Shown here: in pieces, positions 1 through 6,947 of the stretch
How positions within the stretch are numbered: the first letter of the stretch is position 1
Layout: each line of letters begins with the position of its first letter
Origin: Sphaerochaeta sp.
GTDB lineage: Bacteria > Spirochaetota > Spirochaetia > Sphaerochaetales > Sphaerochaetaceae
Direction: 5' to 3'
Assembly (NCBI GenBank): GCA_003446545.1
Contig: DMAO01000276.1
Span: forward strand, 1 to 8,207
Length of the DNA stretch: 8,207 bases
The notes under the pieces: generated by a model
What the model was told of the DNA's origin: nothing
Database searches by the model: none
What the model saw: the letters and a program-made list of their open reading frames with translations, nothing else
Program-made: the position numbers and the translations under genes

Positions 1-477
1 AAAGAGTTTGCCCGTTCCATCCTTCTCTTCAACCATGATCATGCCATTTGCGTACAAATTATTGATTTTCAGATTACCACTGGTAATAAACAAAGTGCTT
101 GCTGTTTTTGAAGATTTTGCTTTGGTTACAGTATTGATAAGGTTTATTGTATTATTGTCTCGTTCAGTTGTATTGTTTGTAATATAAAAGACACTGTTAT
201 AAGTTTGAGAAAATGCTGCTGCTTGGATGATATTTTCAAACGTACTCGTAGCAACTCTTGTATTCACTTTGGCAGTTGTAACACGCTCCACTCCATTGGC
301 TGTCCTGAAGTAGAGGTATGTCCCATTTATTCCCAGCAGCTGTTTGTACCGTATGAACAACGGAGCCTTTGACAGTGCGATCTCTCTGAATATGCCAGAT
401 GTGCCATCCAGGTTGCAGGAAACAAAGGCAAAGGTAAGTAATAGTATTGTTAGCAATGATGCAAGTATTTTCTTCAT
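1..477 (-). CDS. Putative lipoprotein, C-terminus beyond the left edge
   Basis: The minus-strand frame from the ATG at 477-475 stays open for 159 codons to base 1, so the gene is incomplete at its 3' end. The first 20 residues (MKKILASLL... with a long Leu/Ile/Thr/Phe core) form a signal peptide, followed by a lipobox-like FVSC with Cys21. That fits a lipid-anchored envelope protein, as spirochaete lipoboxes are relaxed at the -3 position. The rest is rich in Asn, Thr, Ser and Ile (for example ITNNTTERDNNTINL near residues 98-112), with short alternating hydrophobic stretches suggesting beta structure. I do not recognise a family. An AGGAG lies 6 bases before the ATG and overlaps the stop of the upstream beta-barrel gene, so the two are probably co-transcribed and translationally linked. 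Bases 61-240 are strikingly AT-rich (53 of 180 are G or C), unlike the housekeeping genes nearby. The coding and lipoprotein calls are fairly sure; the function is unknown. Confidence 0.8.
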   Translation of the reverse strand, partial: MKKILASLLTILLLTFAFVSCNLDGTSGIFREIALSKAPLFIRYKQLLGINGTYLYFRTANGVERVTTAKVNTRVATSTFENIIQAAAFSQTYNSVFYITNNTTERDNNTINLINTVTKAKSSKTASTLFITSGNLKINNLYANGMIMVEEKDGTGKLF

Positions 478-483
478 GAGAAT

Positions 484-488
484 CTCCT
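484..488 (-). promoter_or_regulatory. Ribosome binding site of the lipoprotein gene, overlapping the preceding stop codon
   Basis: Read on the minus strand this is AGGAG, 6 bases ahead of the ATG at 477. Its first two bases are the last two of the TAG stop (489-487) of the beta-barrel gene, giving TAGGAG. This arrangement fixes the lipoprotein start and suggests that ribosomes finishing the upstream gene can reinitiate on the next one. Confidence 0.75.
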
Positions 489-1077
489 ATTGGCGGTACG
501 TGACAGAGAGCGTTATGGGGATGAAGCCTGCAAGGGCATTATCTGCCATCAGATTTTCCTCATAGTTGAGTTCAGGGATGAGCCATATTCCAGTTGAGAT
601 ACCAAACCCCCAGTTCTCACCTGGGAACCAGATGGCTCCTACTTCAAAGTTTGTATACAGGGTCATCAGGGAACCTGTCTTATACTTGATGTACGCTCCA
701 CCCAATCCTACCGACAAGGGAATGTCGAAGGTCCCTTGGAGAGGGAAGTAGGAGTATTTGGCAAAGAAAGGGACAGCTGAGAAGAATTCTTTCTCAGCAG
801 AAAAGTTGAAGTTATACCCTATCTCTCCACCGATGGCTGTCTTGGGGGAATTGAACACCTGGTAGCTTATGGAACCATAGCCGCCCATACTCATGCCGGT
901 ATTACCTTCCCCAGGACCCGTTAGGGTCGTGTTGTCATCAAAGAAATGCACAAACAAGGGGACATTGGTGCCTAGTTTGAATGAGAACTGTTGGCTTCCA
1001 GCGTCATAGTAATCGGCTGAATACAGGGTTACAGGGAGAAGAAAGGCTAGGAGACATAGTTGGAAAAACTTTTTCAT
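487..1077 (-). CDS. Small outer-membrane beta-barrel protein (hypothetical)
   Basis: This 196-residue protein begins with a signal peptide (MKK, hydrophobic core to about residue 18, probable cleavage around LYSA/D at 20-22). The mature part is Gly/Phe/Tyr-rich and shows repeated amphipathic strands ending in aromatic residues, such as AIGGEIGYNFNFS, PLSVGLGGAYIKYK, NWGFGISTGIWLIP and the terminal PITLSVTYRQ. This pattern and a mature length near 175 residues fit an eight-strand outer-membrane barrel. By size and layout it recalls the small spirochaete barrels typified by Treponema pallidum TP0733 (OmpW-like), but I cannot confirm membership without a search. The start is supported by a GAGG five bases upstream. 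It is the first gene of a minus-strand pair with the lipoprotein, from which it is separated by 9 bases. Its substrate, if it is a channel, cannot be told. Confidence 0.82.
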   Translation of the reverse strand: MKKFFQLCLLAFLLPVTLYSADYYDAGSQQFSFKLGTNVPLFVHFFDDNTTLTGPGEGNTGMSMGGYGSISYQVFNSPKTAIGGEIGYNFNFSAEKEFFSAVPFFAKYSYFPLQGTFDIPLSVGLGGAYIKYKTGSLMTLYTNFEVGAIWFPGENWGFGISTGIWLIPELNYEENLMADNALAGFIPITLSVTYRQ

Positions 1078-1107
1078 GGGTACCTCGTGTTACTTGTAAG
1101 AACAATA

Positions 1108-1124
1108 CGACGCTTTGTGCGTTG
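1108..1124 (-). other. Small possible hairpin in the leader of the beta-barrel gene
   Basis: CGACGC (1108-1113) can pair with GCGTTG (1119-1124) around a 5-base loop, giving six pairs including one G-T pairing. It lies between the candidate promoter and the GAGG ribosome binding site, so it would be in the 5' untranslated leader. There is no run of T and no larger structure, so it is not an intrinsic terminator. Any regulatory role is speculative. Confidence 0.2.
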
Positions 1125-1145
1125 CATAGTATCAATCATACGTGT

Positions 1146-1175
1146 TATATATCATTTTGAAAACCACATGGCCAA
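1146..1175 (-). promoter_or_regulatory. Candidate promoter for the beta-barrel/lipoprotein operon
   Basis: On the minus strand TTGGCC (1175-1170) and TATATA (1151-1146) are separated by 18 bases, a weak sigma70-like pair with four of six matches each. It would give a 5' leader of roughly 60 bases. The call rests only on consensus resemblance in an AT-rich divergent region, so confidence is low. Confidence 0.25.
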
Positions 1176-1179
1176 TATA

Positions 1180-1209
1180 TTGAAACAAAAGGGAACAGGC
1201 AAATCAAAT
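1180..1209 (+). promoter_or_regulatory. Candidate promoter for the folD block
   Basis: TTGAAA (1180-1185) is followed after 18 bases by TCAAAT (1204-1209), matching the sigma70 consensus at five and four of six positions. Transcription would begin about 65 bases before the folD ATG. It sits next to, and back to back with, the candidate minus-strand promoter. Support is consensus resemblance only. Confidence 0.25.
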
Positions 1210-1281
1210 GGTACTCGCTCTTGCGTTTGTTGCCATTACCCTGCATTTTACGGTATCCTTCGAAATAAGGAAGGATAAGCT

Positions 1282-2166
1282 ATGCAAGCAATGGTAGGGA
1301 AAGAAGTCTCACAAGCAGTCTATAAGGATTTGCAGACTAGAACTGAAGCCTTTGTACAAACGTACGGGTTTGCTCCTTGTCTTGCTGTAGTCCTGGTGGG
1401 AAACGATCCCGCAAGCCAAAGCTATGTGAAGAGCAAGAAGAAGGCCTGCCTTTCCCTTGGATTCGGTCATCAGGATTATGTATTGGCGGAAAACTGTACG
1501 CAGGAAGAGCTTCTCACTGTTGTGAGAAGCCTCAATGCTGATCCAACAGTGCATGGCATCCTCGTGCAACTGCCCCTTCCTGCCCACATGGACAGTGAGG
1601 CGGTCATAGAGACCATAGACCAGCATAAGGATGTCGATGGCTTTCATCCTATGAGTGTCGGTAAGCTCCTTATCGGGCTTCCCACCTTTGTCAGCTGCAC
1701 CCCGTTGGGTGTGCTTACCATGCTGGACCACTACAAGATAGAGACCTCTGGGAAACATGTGGTCATCGTTGGGCGGAGCAACATCGTAGGAAAGCCCCTT
1801 GCGGCTCTTCTTATGCAAAAAGGCCGTGACGCCACAGTAACAGTGTGCCACTCACGGACAGTCGGCTTGGCTTCCATCACGATGACTGCCGACATTCTCA
1901 TCGCTGCCATTGGCAAACCTTTGTTTATCCAACCTTCCATGGTAAAGGAAGGCGCTGTAGTCATTGATGTGGGGATCAACCGTGTTGAAGATCCCTCAGC
2001 CAAACGTGGCTATCGCTTGGTTGGGGACGTTGACTATGATAAAGTTTCCTCTCACTGTTCCTTCATCACTCCAGTCCCCGGAGGGGTAGGGGTGATGACC
2101 ATCGCAATGCTTATGAAAAATACTCTGCAAGCGGCCTTGTCGCTTGCTGCCAAGGATACCAAATGA
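1282..2166 (+). CDS. folD: Bifunctional methylenetetrahydrofolate dehydrogenase / methenyltetrahydrofolate cyclohydrolase FolD
   Basis: FolD converts 5,10-methylene-THF to 5,10-methenyl-THF with NADP and then hydrolyses that to 10-formyl-THF, supplying one-carbon units for purines and initiator formyl-Met-tRNA in the cytoplasm. All family hallmarks are present over the normal length (294 residues). These are the catalytic YVKSK with Tyr48 and Lys52, the GILVQLPLP block (92-100, Gln96), KDVDGFHP (116-123, Asp119), the SCTPLGV loop, the dinucleotide-binding GRSNIVGKP (164-172), VIDVGINR, and the C-terminal PVPGGVGVMT (264-273). No key residue is missing. The start is supported by a strong AAGGAAGGA six bases upstream. 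The stop codon overlaps the miaB start in an ATGA, indicating translational coupling. It is the first gene after the divergent intergenic region and so probably leads its transcription unit. Confidence 0.97.
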   Translation: MQAMVGKEVSQAVYKDLQTRTEAFVQTYGFAPCLAVVLVGNDPASQSYVKSKKKACLSLGFGHQDYVLAENCTQEELLTVVRSLNADPTVHGILVQLPLPAHMDSEAVIETIDQHKDVDGFHPMSVGKLLIGLPTFVSCTPLGVLTMLDHYKIETSGKHVVIVGRSNIVGKPLAALLMQKGRDATVTVCHSRTVGLASITMTADILIAAIGKPLFIQPSMVKEGAVVIDVGINRVEDPSAKRGYRLVGDVDYDKVSSHCSFITPVPGGVGVMTIAMLMKNTLQAALSLAAKDTK

Positions 2167-3458
2167 TTCGCTCGTATTGGATAGAAACGTATGGATGCCA
2201 GATGAACGTTGCAGAAAGCAATGCCCTGGAACTCCAGCTGAAAGGTGCAGGCCTCCTTCCTGCCAAAACTGCAGAAGAAGCAGATTGCGCCATACTCAAC
2301 ACCTGTTCTGTACGCAAAAGCGCAGAGAACAGGATCTGGGGAAGGCTTGGCCTGTTTGCCCATATTAAGACACTACACCCGCTTACACTCATAGTGACAG
2401 GATGCATGGCAGAGCGTTTGCAGGAAGACCTGAAGGATGAAGCGCCCCATGTAGATTACGTGCTGGGAACGAATGACAAGCAGAAGATCCTAGAAGTGCT
2501 TATTTCCCCAGAAAGTGCAGAGCTGAGAACTGAACCATACAGCTTTGGTACCTCCTACTACCATGAAGGTGAGTACTCTTCCTATATACCGATTATGAAT
2601 GGGTGCAACAACTTCTGTTCCTACTGTATAGTCCCTTATGTGCGAGGTCGGGAGATCTCCCGTCCTGTAGAGGAAATCCTTTCCGAAGTACGCTTCCTTG
2701 ATGCCAAGGGTGTAAAGGAAATCACCCTGCTTGGTCAGAATGTGAACAGCTACCACTACGAAGCGGATGGCAGGGTCCTTACCTTCCCGTCTCTTCTTGA
2801 GAAAGTCTGCTCGGTTGCGGGAAATATCGAATGGATACGTTTTGAGAGCCCCCATCCAAAAGACTTCTCCAATGACCTCATCAAGGTCATCAAGGAACAG
2901 GAGAAGGTAGCCAAGCACCTGCATATTCCCATGCAAAGTGGCAATACCCGTGTTCTTGGCCTTATGAATCGTAAGTATACCCGTGAGCATTTCCTTACTT
3001 TGGTTGAAACCATCAAGAGGGAAATACCCGCTGCCACCTTTGCAACCGACGTCATGGTAGGCTTCCCCTCAGAAACTGAAGCTGAGTATCAGGACACCAT
3101 TACAGCACTCGATCAGATGGGTTGTATCGAAGCGTTCATGTACTACTTCAACCCACGTGAAGGGACAGCCGCGGTATCCTTTCCAGCAGAGGTCTCCGAA
3201 GAGGAGAGGGGAAGAAGACTCACTGATCTCATAACCTTCCAACACAAGATTTTTGTACGGGAAAAGACCAAGCGCTCCCAAGGGCTAGCCAAGGTGGTGG
3301 TCAACGCTGTTTCCCGTAACGACAAGGACCAGATGCTTGGAAGGACCGAGCACAATGAGATGGTCGTCTTCGATGGCAGTTTTGCTGCCGGAAGCATCGT
3401 CACTGTGCGTCTCACCGGCTTGAAGGGAAATACGTATACGGGAACGGTAGAAATCTAG
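2163..3458 (+). CDS. miaB: tRNA-2-methylthio-N6-dimethylallyladenosine synthase MiaB
   Basis: MiaB is a radical-SAM methylthiotransferase that adds a methylthio group to i6A37 of tRNAs reading UNN codons, using two [4Fe-4S] clusters and S-adenosylmethionine. The 431 residues show the full domain order. The N-terminal UPF0004 domain carries the cluster cysteines Cys12 (YGCQMN), Cys48 (NTCSVR) and Cys81 (TGCMAE). The radical-SAM core has CNNFCSYC (Cys148, Cys152, Cys155), followed by VPYVRGREISRP. A C-terminal TRAM domain (about 371-431) binds the tRNA. YGCQMN together with VPYVRGRE favours MiaB over the MtaB and RimO paralogues. The ATG overlaps the folD stop by 4 bases and has AAGGA six bases upstream inside folD, so the two proteins are probably made together. 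No miaA, which supplies the prenylated substrate, is present in the window. Confidence 0.96.
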   Translation: MIRSYWIETYGCQMNVAESNALELQLKGAGLLPAKTAEEADCAILNTCSVRKSAENRIWGRLGLFAHIKTLHPLTLIVTGCMAERLQEDLKDEAPHVDYVLGTNDKQKILEVLISPESAELRTEPYSFGTSYYHEGEYSSYIPIMNGCNNFCSYCIVPYVRGREISRPVEEILSEVRFLDAKGVKEITLLGQNVNSYHYEADGRVLTFPSLLEKVCSVAGNIEWIRFESPHPKDFSNDLIKVIKEQEKVAKHLHIPMQSGNTRVLGLMNRKYTREHFLTLVETIKREIPAATFATDVMVGFPSETEAEYQDTITALDQMGCIEAFMYYFNPREGTAAVSFPAEVSEEERGRRLTDLITFQHKIFVREKTKRSQGLAKVVVNAVSRNDKDQMLGRTEHNEMVVFDGSFAAGSIVTVRLTGLKGNTYTGTVEI

Positions 3459-3487
3459 CGGAATAGGGTTTCCTGAGGGAAGGAATT

Positions 3488-3498
3488 TATACAGTATA
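3488..3498 (+). repeat. 11-base palindrome just before the sirtuin gene
   Basis: TATACAGTATA is a perfect inverted repeat with 5-base arms around a central A. It lies in the 50-base miaB-sirtuin gap, directly before the GGAGG ribosome binding site, and contains most of a TATACT that resembles a -10 element. It could be a small operator or chance; no second copy was seen in the window. Confidence 0.25.
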
Positions 3499-3500
3499 CT

Positions 3501-3505
3501 GGAGG
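3501..3505 (+). promoter_or_regulatory. Ribosome binding site of the sirtuin gene with short spacing
   Basis: GGAGG is followed by only three bases before the ATG at 3509, tighter than the 5-6 bases seen for most other genes here. The next in-frame ATG (3569) has no such site, so 3509 remains the best start. Confidence 0.6.
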
Positions 3506-3508
3506 CAT

Positions 3509-4318
3509 ATGAAAGCAAATTCAGAGACTCCCGCACAATTTGAAAAGAAATTTTCCATACTCAAGCCCATGATCCTCCATGCGAAGAGGATGACGGTATT
3601 CACTGGAGCCGGGGTCTCCACGCTTTCAGGAATCCCTGATTTTCGCAGTTCCAAAGGGATATATTCTGAGAAGTGGAATGGCCTTGATGTGGAGCATATC
3701 CTCAGTATCTCCTTCTTCAAGCAGCATCCGGATGTATTCTATTCCTGGGCGAAGGAGTACTGGTATAACCTGGACACCTATGAGCCAAACGTTGTACATA
3801 GGACCCTTGCCAAACTGGAAGCCAAAGGGTACCTGCGTTCTCTCTATACCCAGAACATAGATATGTTGCACCGGAAGGCTGGCAGCAAGAAACAGTATGA
3901 AGTACATGGCAGTGCAGCGCACCACTATTGCACCAACTGCAATGCCCACTACTCCTACGAGCAGATAGCCCCTATCGTCCTCAATGACGAGGTCCCCTAC
4001 TGTAAGGCCTGCGGTTCTTTGGTCAAGCCCGATATAGTATTTTATGGGGAGAACCTAAACGCTCATATCCTAGGCCGAGCATATGAAGATTTTAGCCACA
4101 CCGACCTGGCTCTGGTGCTCGGATCTTCTCTTAGGGTACAACCAGCCGCATCCTTTCCGATGTATGCAACACAAAATGGAGCACCTCTTGTCATTGTCAA
4201 TTCACAACAGACTAGCCAGGATGGGGCAGCAACATTGCGTTTTATCGACCTAAAGAAGGCCTTTATCGCCCTGGAAAGCTGGGTTGATACCCTTGAAGCA
4301 AGAAAAACCGTACTTTGA
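3509..4318 (+). CDS. NAD-dependent protein deacylase, Sir2 family (class U-like)
   Basis: Sirtuins remove acyl groups from lysine side chains while consuming NAD, giving nicotinamide and O-acyl-ADP-ribose. The 269-residue protein has the complete set of motifs. These are the NAD-binding TGAGVSTLSGIPDFR (32-46), TQNID (114-118), catalytic His133 in VHGS, a structural zinc tetrad (Cys141, Cys144, Cys165, Cys168), KPDIVFYGEN, GSSLRVQPA (205-213) and LVIVNSQQT. The GAGxST-SGIPDFR signature, the GS-rather-than-GT nucleotide loop and the C-terminal ATLRF stretch resemble Thermotoga maritima Sir2, a class U deacetylase. I do not see the Tyr/Arg pair typical of SIRT5-like desuccinylases, so acetyl-lysine is the likelier substrate (inference). 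It lies 50 bases after miaB and 36 bases before the response regulator, with no clear terminator on either side, so read-through is possible. Confidence 0.95.
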   Translation: MKANSETPAQFEKKFSILKPMILHAKRMTVFTGAGVSTLSGIPDFRSSKGIYSEKWNGLDVEHILSISFFKQHPDVFYSWAKEYWYNLDTYEPNVVHRTLAKLEAKGYLRSLYTQNIDMLHRKAGSKKQYEVHGSAAHHYCTNCNAHYSYEQIAPIVLNDEVPYCKACGSLVKPDIVFYGENLNAHILGRAYEDFSHTDLALVLGSSLRVQPAASFPMYATQNGAPLVIVNSQQTSQDGAATLRFIDLKKAFIALESWVDTLEARKTVL

Positions 4319-4354
4319 CTATCGGAATTCTCCTTTAGGCCTTACAATCAAGCA

Positions 4355-5932
4355 ATGAAGGTATTAGTAGCAGATGATGAAGAGAGAGTGTGTGCCCTGA
4401 TCTGCGCACTCATCGATTGGGAGCGCTTTGGTCTGACGTTATGTGCAAAGGCATATGATGGGATCAGTGCCCTTGAGCTTATCAAGGCAGAGTCACCAGA
4501 TCTTGTCATTACAGACATCCGTATGCCGGGCCTTGATGGACTGGACCTTATCCGCAAGGCAAAAGAGATACGACCCGATGTGCAGTTCATCATCATAAGC
4601 GGACACAAGCAGTTTGACTACGCACAGACAGCGATCAAGTATGGGGTAGCGGAGTATCTGCTCAAACCGATCAAGAAGCTGGAACTGGAACAGACCCTCA
4701 ATAAGATGGTAACTCGGTACCACGACCAACAGGCACTGTTCCAGGCTACAAAGCAATTACAACAACAGGTAACGCAAGACCGTAAGCAGAAAAGGATGCT
4801 AGCCCTCTCCTTGTTACTTAAAGAGGGGCAGACCGACCTCCTTGCAACCTGTTTTACCCGTTCAGAGTGCATGCGAGTCCTTGCGGTGAAAATGGATATT
4901 CTGAAAGGATTTCACGGACAACGCTCAGATGGCATTCTTACCGAAAAGGTAGAAGAGTATATGAGTCGTGAATGCGCTTTATTATGCTCTGATATCATAA
5001 CTGCTCTAGCTGATGGATATATTTACCTTTTGCTCTCTTACACTGAGGACCAGACTTCATCCATACTCAAAGCCAGTGATGCCCTCTTACAGTATCTCAA
5101 GACCCAGAGTGAAATATTTGGAAACATCCTTTTCACCCTGGGATTGGGAGTGGGGGTGAAGAAATATGAGGAATTGTCAAGTTCTATTCTTACGAGCCAG
5201 CAAGCGGTGGCACAACGCTTGGTATCAGGACCTATGAAGCGATATAGTGTCACTGAGTTCAAAGAGTTGCCCCAATTTAATCCCATTGACCCGTTTATTC
5301 TTGGATTGCAGGGTATTTGTGCCCAGAGCTCAAAACCAGCAATGGTGAGGCATTGTACCGCATTCCTTGACGAGATAGACACTGCAAAGCTTTCTCCCTT
5401 TGCCAAGTCCAAGTATATCTTGGATTGTTTTGATAAAGGGGCGACCTTTATCATTGAGCATATGGCCAGCAGAGATATAACCATTGTCTCCTATGATGCA
5501 ATACGACAAAGATTGGGAAATGCCTACTCAATGGATTTGTTGCAACAAGCATTTGTTACAAGCCTGGAAGAGGTATTTAACCTGTACCTTGAAGACAAAG
5601 AAGAAACCCTCAGCAAACCCATACAGAAGGCTCAAGAATATCTGGCTCTTCATTTTTGTGATGAACTCATCAGCTTGGAATCAGTAAGTGAGGCTGTAAA
5701 TCTAAACAGTTCCTATTTTAGCTCGCTCTTCAAAAAAAGTTGCAATAAAGGATTCTTTGAATATCTAGTAGATCTACGTATCACTGAGGCGAAGCGACTG
5801 TTGGTAAACAGTGAATTCAACATAGGTGAAATAGCACAAGAGGTTGGGTACCGGGACCCCAAGCATTTTTCAAGGGTCTTCAAGAAAGTTTGCCAAATAA
5901 AGCCGAATGAATATAGGAAGCTGTATGGCTAG
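4355..5932 (+). CDS. YesN-type response regulator, REC plus AraC-family DNA-binding domain
   Basis: This is a cytoplasmic transcription factor activated by phosphorylation. The receiver domain (about 1-120) has the acidic pair Asp7-Asp8, phosphoacceptor Asp54 in ITDIRMPGLDG, Ser82 in IIISGH and Lys104 in LLKP. A Gln-rich segment (about 110-157) looks like a helical, possibly coiled-coil linker. A central region of some 250 residues resembles nothing I can name, as is usual in long YesN-type regulators. The C-terminus (421-525) is an AraC/XylS domain with two helix-turn-helix units (about 439-461 and 488-511) and the expected FSRVFKK and PNEYRK motifs. Such regulators usually control carbohydrate uptake or degradation genes. 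The ATG gives the canonical MKVLVADDE start but has no convincing Shine-Dalgarno sequence. The stop overlaps the kinase start, so this kinase is its obvious partner. Confidence 0.95.
   Translation: MKVLVADDEERVCALICALIDWERFGLTLCAKAYDGISALELIKAESPDLVITDIRMPGLDGLDLIRKAKEIRPDVQFIIISGHKQFDYAQTAIKYGVAEYLLKPIKKLELEQTLNKMVTRYHDQQALFQATKQLQQQVTQDRKQKRMLALSLLLKEGQTDLLATCFTRSECMRVLAVKMDILKGFHGQRSDGILTEKVEEYMSRECALLCSDIITALADGYIYLLLSYTEDQTSSILKASDALLQYLKTQSEIFGNILFTLGLGVGVKKYEELSSSILTSQQAVAQRLVSGPMKRYSVTEFKELPQFNPIDPFILGLQGICAQSSKPAMVRHCTAFLDEIDTAKLSPFAKSKYILDCFDKGATFIIEHMASRDITIVSYDAIRQRLGNAYSMDLLQQAFVTSLEEVFNLYLEDKEETLSKPIQKAQEYLALHFCDELISLESVSEAVNLNSSYFSSLFKKSCNKGFFEYLVDLRITEAKRLLVNSEFNIGEIAQEVGYRDPKHFSRVFKKVCQIKPNEYRKLYG
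5915..5919 (+). promoter_or_regulatory. Ribosome binding site that decides the histidine kinase start
   Basis: AGGAA lies 5 bases before the ATG at 5925. The longer open frame begins at an ATG at 5907 that has no purine-rich site before it. The site is inside the last codons of the response regulator, as expected for coupled translation. Confidence 0.65.
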
Positions 5933-6947
5933 AAGAATACAATACCTCGATGAAAGAATTGCACTTTGGATGATTTTTTTGGCAGCGCAACTGTTCGCGC
6001 TTCTCATCATGGCACTGCTGTATCAGACAGGGAGGATCCAAGGTTCGCTATGGTTGCTTTTGCCACTTGCTCTCATGGTGGGCAGTGGTATTTTACTCCA
6101 TTATTGGGTTTTCATACCCTATAAGAGGACAAGACACATTCTCCAATTGTTTGCCTCTGGGTACACCTTCGAAAACATTGCAGACAAAAGGCTACCGCTG
6201 AACAGGGAGATGAAAGAAGTTGAAGCAACATTGCATACGCTTTTGAATACTGACCAGGTAATGAATGCCAGTAAACGGCAAGCCCAATTCCTTGCCCTTC
6301 AAAATCAGATAAACCCTCACTTTCTCTACAATACGCTGGAAGGTATACGTTCAGAGGCCCTATTGGCAGGCCTTGATAATGTAGCATCCATGACTGAAGC
6401 GCTGTCCACATTCTTTCGCTACACGATCAGCAATGTGGAAAACCTTGTTACCTTGGAACAGGAGTTGGAGAATACCCGCAACTACTTCTTTATCCAGCAG
6501 TTCCGGTTTGGAAACCGTATGGCTCTTGATGTGGTCATTGACGATGACGACAAACAAGAGGTGCTATCCTACCGTATCCCAAAACTTACACTTCAACCGA
6601 TAGTTGAAAATTGCATTATCCATGGCCTTGAGTGTCAGATGGGCCAAGGACTGCTCAGAATCCATATAGAGACGACACAATCAAGGCTTCTGGTCACCAT
6701 CAGTGATGATGGGGTAGGTATGGAAAGTTCGGTCCTGGAGAAGATGCACCGTAACCTCTCTGTGCGTAGCTTTGAATACATGAAACGTGATGAGCATCAT
6801 GGTGGCATTGCCTTGGTGAATGTGAACAACCGCATAAAGCTCCTGTTTGGTGAGCAGTACGGCCTTACAGTGACTAGCCAGGTAGGGGTAGGCACTGATG
6901 TGCTTATTTCCCTCCCCAGAAGTGTAGGTCCTGAGGAAACGGTATGA
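5925..6947 (+). CDS. YesM-type sensor histidine kinase without an extracytoplasmic sensor domain
   Basis: From the ATG at 5925 the protein has 340 residues. Two hydrophobic helices (about 13-35 and 42-64) are joined by only about six to eight residues (around QTGRIQGS), so nearly nothing lies outside the cytoplasmic membrane. Typical YesM kinases carry a large extracellular dCache-like domain, which is absent here. A cytoplasmic linker of about 50 residues leads to the His_kinase domain with phosphoacceptor His132 in QINPHFLYNTLE. The ATPase domain follows, with the N box VENCIIHG (Asn229), the G1 box DDGVGM (261-266) and the G2-like GGIALVNVNNR (293-303). All residues needed for phosphotransfer seem present. 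It overlaps the response regulator by 8 bases and the ABC-like gene by 4 bases. The kinase presumably phosphorylates Asp54 of the upstream regulator. How it receives a signal is not evident; the coupled ABC-like protein is the natural candidate partner. Confidence 0.93.
   Translation: MARRIQYLDERIALWMIFLAAQLFALLIMALLYQTGRIQGSLWLLLPLALMVGSGILLHYWVFIPYKRTRHILQLFASGYTFENIADKRLPLNREMKEVEATLHTLLNTDQVMNASKRQAQFLALQNQINPHFLYNTLEGIRSEALLAGLDNVASMTEALSTFFRYTISNVENLVTLEQELENTRNYFFIQQFRFGNRMALDVVIDDDDKQEVLSYRIPKLTLQPIVENCIIHGLECQMGQGLLRIHIETTQSRLLVTISDDGVGMESSVLEKMHRNLSVRSFEYMKRDEHHGGIALVNVNNRIKLLFGEQYGLTVTSQVGVGTDVLISLPRSVGPEETV

Noticed and set aside
1060..1278. Possible small plus-strand gene or leader peptide before folD
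   Set aside because: It would start with TTG inside the beta-barrel gene, has no good ribosome binding site and a composition unlike a protein. The divergent intergenic region explains the sequence better.
1309..1851. 180-codon open frame antisense to folD
   Set aside because: It lies wholly inside a complete, motif-verified folD. The translation has no signal peptide or recognisable domain and looks like a reverse-strand shadow.
2490..2990. 166-codon open frame antisense to miaB
   Set aside because: It lies entirely within the radical-SAM coding region, with no independent support for expression.
3467..3484. Possible intrinsic terminator after miaB
   Set aside because: TTCC/GGAA gives only a 4-base stem and no T tract follows, so it is too weak to call.
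5038..5484. 148-codon open frame antisense to the response regulator
   Set aside because: It covers the poorly conserved middle of the regulator, but the plus frame is continuous from REC to AraC domain, so this is a shadow.
5907..5924. Upstream ATG of the histidine kinase frame
   Set aside because: No ribosome binding site precedes it. The ATG at 5925 has AGGAA at good spacing and begins right before the first membrane helix.
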